Positions 13,143 to 13,796 of a DNA stretch of 13,796 bases are shown piece after piece. Made by a program: the position numbers and the translations under genes. Origin of the DNA: an uncultured Ruminococcus sp. (GTDB taxonomy: Bacteria; Bacillota; Clostridia; Oscillospirales; Acutalibacteraceae); the NCBI GenBank assembly GCA_937892835.1, contig CALBHM010000258.1, forward strand, positions 1-13,796, given 5' to 3'. Position 1 is the stretch's first letter; every line of letters begins with the position of its first letter. Below the pieces are notes generated by a model. The model worked only from the letters and a program-made list of their open reading frames with translations. It was not told where the DNA came from and searched no databases.

Positions 13143-13796
13143 TGAAGGTACTCAGCTTATTTGACGGCATTTCCTGCGGTATGCTTGCTCTGCAAAGGGC
13201 TGGCATTCCCGTGGAGTGCTATGATGCGTTTGAGATCGACAAGTATGCCGTCACGGTCTCAAAGCGTAATTTCCCCGTAATCGTTCATCACGGGAATGTA
13301 TATGACGGCGATTTCACGCAGTTCAAAGGATATAACTTACTGCTTGGCGGTTCGCCCTGTACCTATTGGTCTATCGCTAAAAAAGACAGAGAAATCGACT
13401 GCAACGGCGAAGGGTTCAAGCTCTTTCAGGAATATGTGAGAGCCTTAGAGGAATCAGGCTGTCAGTATTTCCTCTACGAAAACAACTACTCCGTACATCA
13501 GAACATCAAGGACGAGATCACAAGGGTTCTCGGCGTAGGACCGATCATGATAAACTCTGCACTTGTATCGGCACAAAACAGAAAACGCTGTTACTGGACG
13601 AATATTCCTTTTACTTCTTTTCCTGAAGATAAGGGCATTTTACTGAAAGATGTGCTTGAAAGCGGTGTCACTTGGCAGGACAAGTCCTACTGTATGACAG
13701 CACGTTACCCAGGGGCTGTTTTGTTCAACACGCTTGAACGCAAGCAGCGAACTATGGTCGCTGAACCTGTCCCGATCAATACATACTTCAACGGCT
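13142..13796 (+). CDS. C5-cytosine DNA methyltransferase, 3' end beyond the window
   Basis: The open frame covers 218 codons to the edge without a stop. It shows the C5-methyltransferase motifs in order: motif I LSLFDGISCG (4-13) for SAM binding, an acidic EID at 31-33, motif IV GGSPCTYWS (69-77) with catalytic Cys73, motif VI YENN (112-115) with Glu113, and motif VIII QNRKR (145-149). LKDVLE (168-173) follows, leading into the target-recognition part, which is only partly present. The enzyme would transfer a methyl group to cytosine C5 in a set DNA sequence, probably protecting the element from host restriction. PCT instead of the usual PCQ, and ENN instead of ENV, suggest the phage/ICE orphan group. 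No restriction gene is visible. GAGAGAG (about 13125-13131) is the likely ribosome site. Specificity cannot be read. Confidence 0.9.
   Translation, partial: MKVLSLFDGISCGMLALQRAGIPVECYDAFEIDKYAVTVSKRNFPVIVHHGNVYDGDFTQFKGYNLLLGGSPCTYWSIAKKDREIDCNGEGFKLFQEYVRALEESGCQYFLYENNYSVHQNIKDEITRVLGVGPIMINSALVSAQNRKRCYWTNIPFTSFPEDKGILLKDVLESGVTWQDKSYCMTARYPGAVLFNTLERKQRTMVAEPVPINTYFNG

Noticed and set aside
1..13796. CRISPR array, tRNA, rRNA or insertion sequence
   Set aside because: No regularly spaced repeats, cloverleaf sequences, transposase-like frames or terminal inverted repeats were seen.

Overview
The window is a segment of an integrative and conjugative element (ICE) of the clostridial CTn type. 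It carries most of a Gram-positive type IV secretion (T4SS) operon, read left to right on the + strand. The gene set (PcfB, VirD4-like coupling protein, Maff2-type pilin-like protein, TrbL/VirB6-like channel protein, PrgI, VirB4, CD1108-like large protein, DUF4315, DUF4366/CD1107) is known mainly from Clostridia of the gut such as Ruminococcus, Faecalibacterium and Clostridioides. Strong GGAGG-type ribosome sites and moderate GC content fit a gut Oscillospiraceae/Lachnospiraceae host. The species cannot be fixed from this sequence, and no element ends, integrase, relaxase or oriT are visible.

Layout. Positions 1-985 hold the tail of an unseen upstream gene, a small unknown gene, pcfB, and a probable 46-residue gene that bridges pcfB and the coupling protein. 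Positions 952-3018 encode the VirD4-like coupling ATPase. A 14-bp hairpin follows (3044-3078), then the pilin-like Maff2 gene. Next come an adenine-methyltransferase-like gene with an NPPF motif but no recognisable SAM loop, then trbL/virB6, prgI and virB4 (to 8110). A convergent toxin-antitoxin cassette (Phd/YefM antitoxin, PIN-domain toxin) sits on the - strand at 8113-8830 with its own near-consensus promoter, palindromic operators and a candidate terminator. The operon resumes at 8858 with a 927-residue membrane protein, then DUF4315, DUF4366 and a small membrane protein. From 13142 to the window end there is a C5-cytosine DNA methyltransferase, cut off by the edge.

How the parts work together. 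PcfB and VirD4 would bring the processed DNA to the channel. TrbL/VirB6, PrgI, the Maff2 protein and VirB4 form and power the membrane part. The 927-residue protein and the DUF4315/DUF4366 proteins are accessory envelope components. The C5 methyltransferase may protect incoming or resident element DNA, and the toxin-antitoxin pair may stabilise the element.

The points most worth a second look are the antisense toxin-antitoxin island inside the transfer operon, the degenerate M23-peptidase-like end of the 927-residue protein, the unusual methyltransferase-like gene among channel genes, the small overlapping ORF at 845-985, and the hairpin ahead of the pilin gene. Nothing here is clearly a wholly new system. 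No gene-free stretch exceeds 300 bases.
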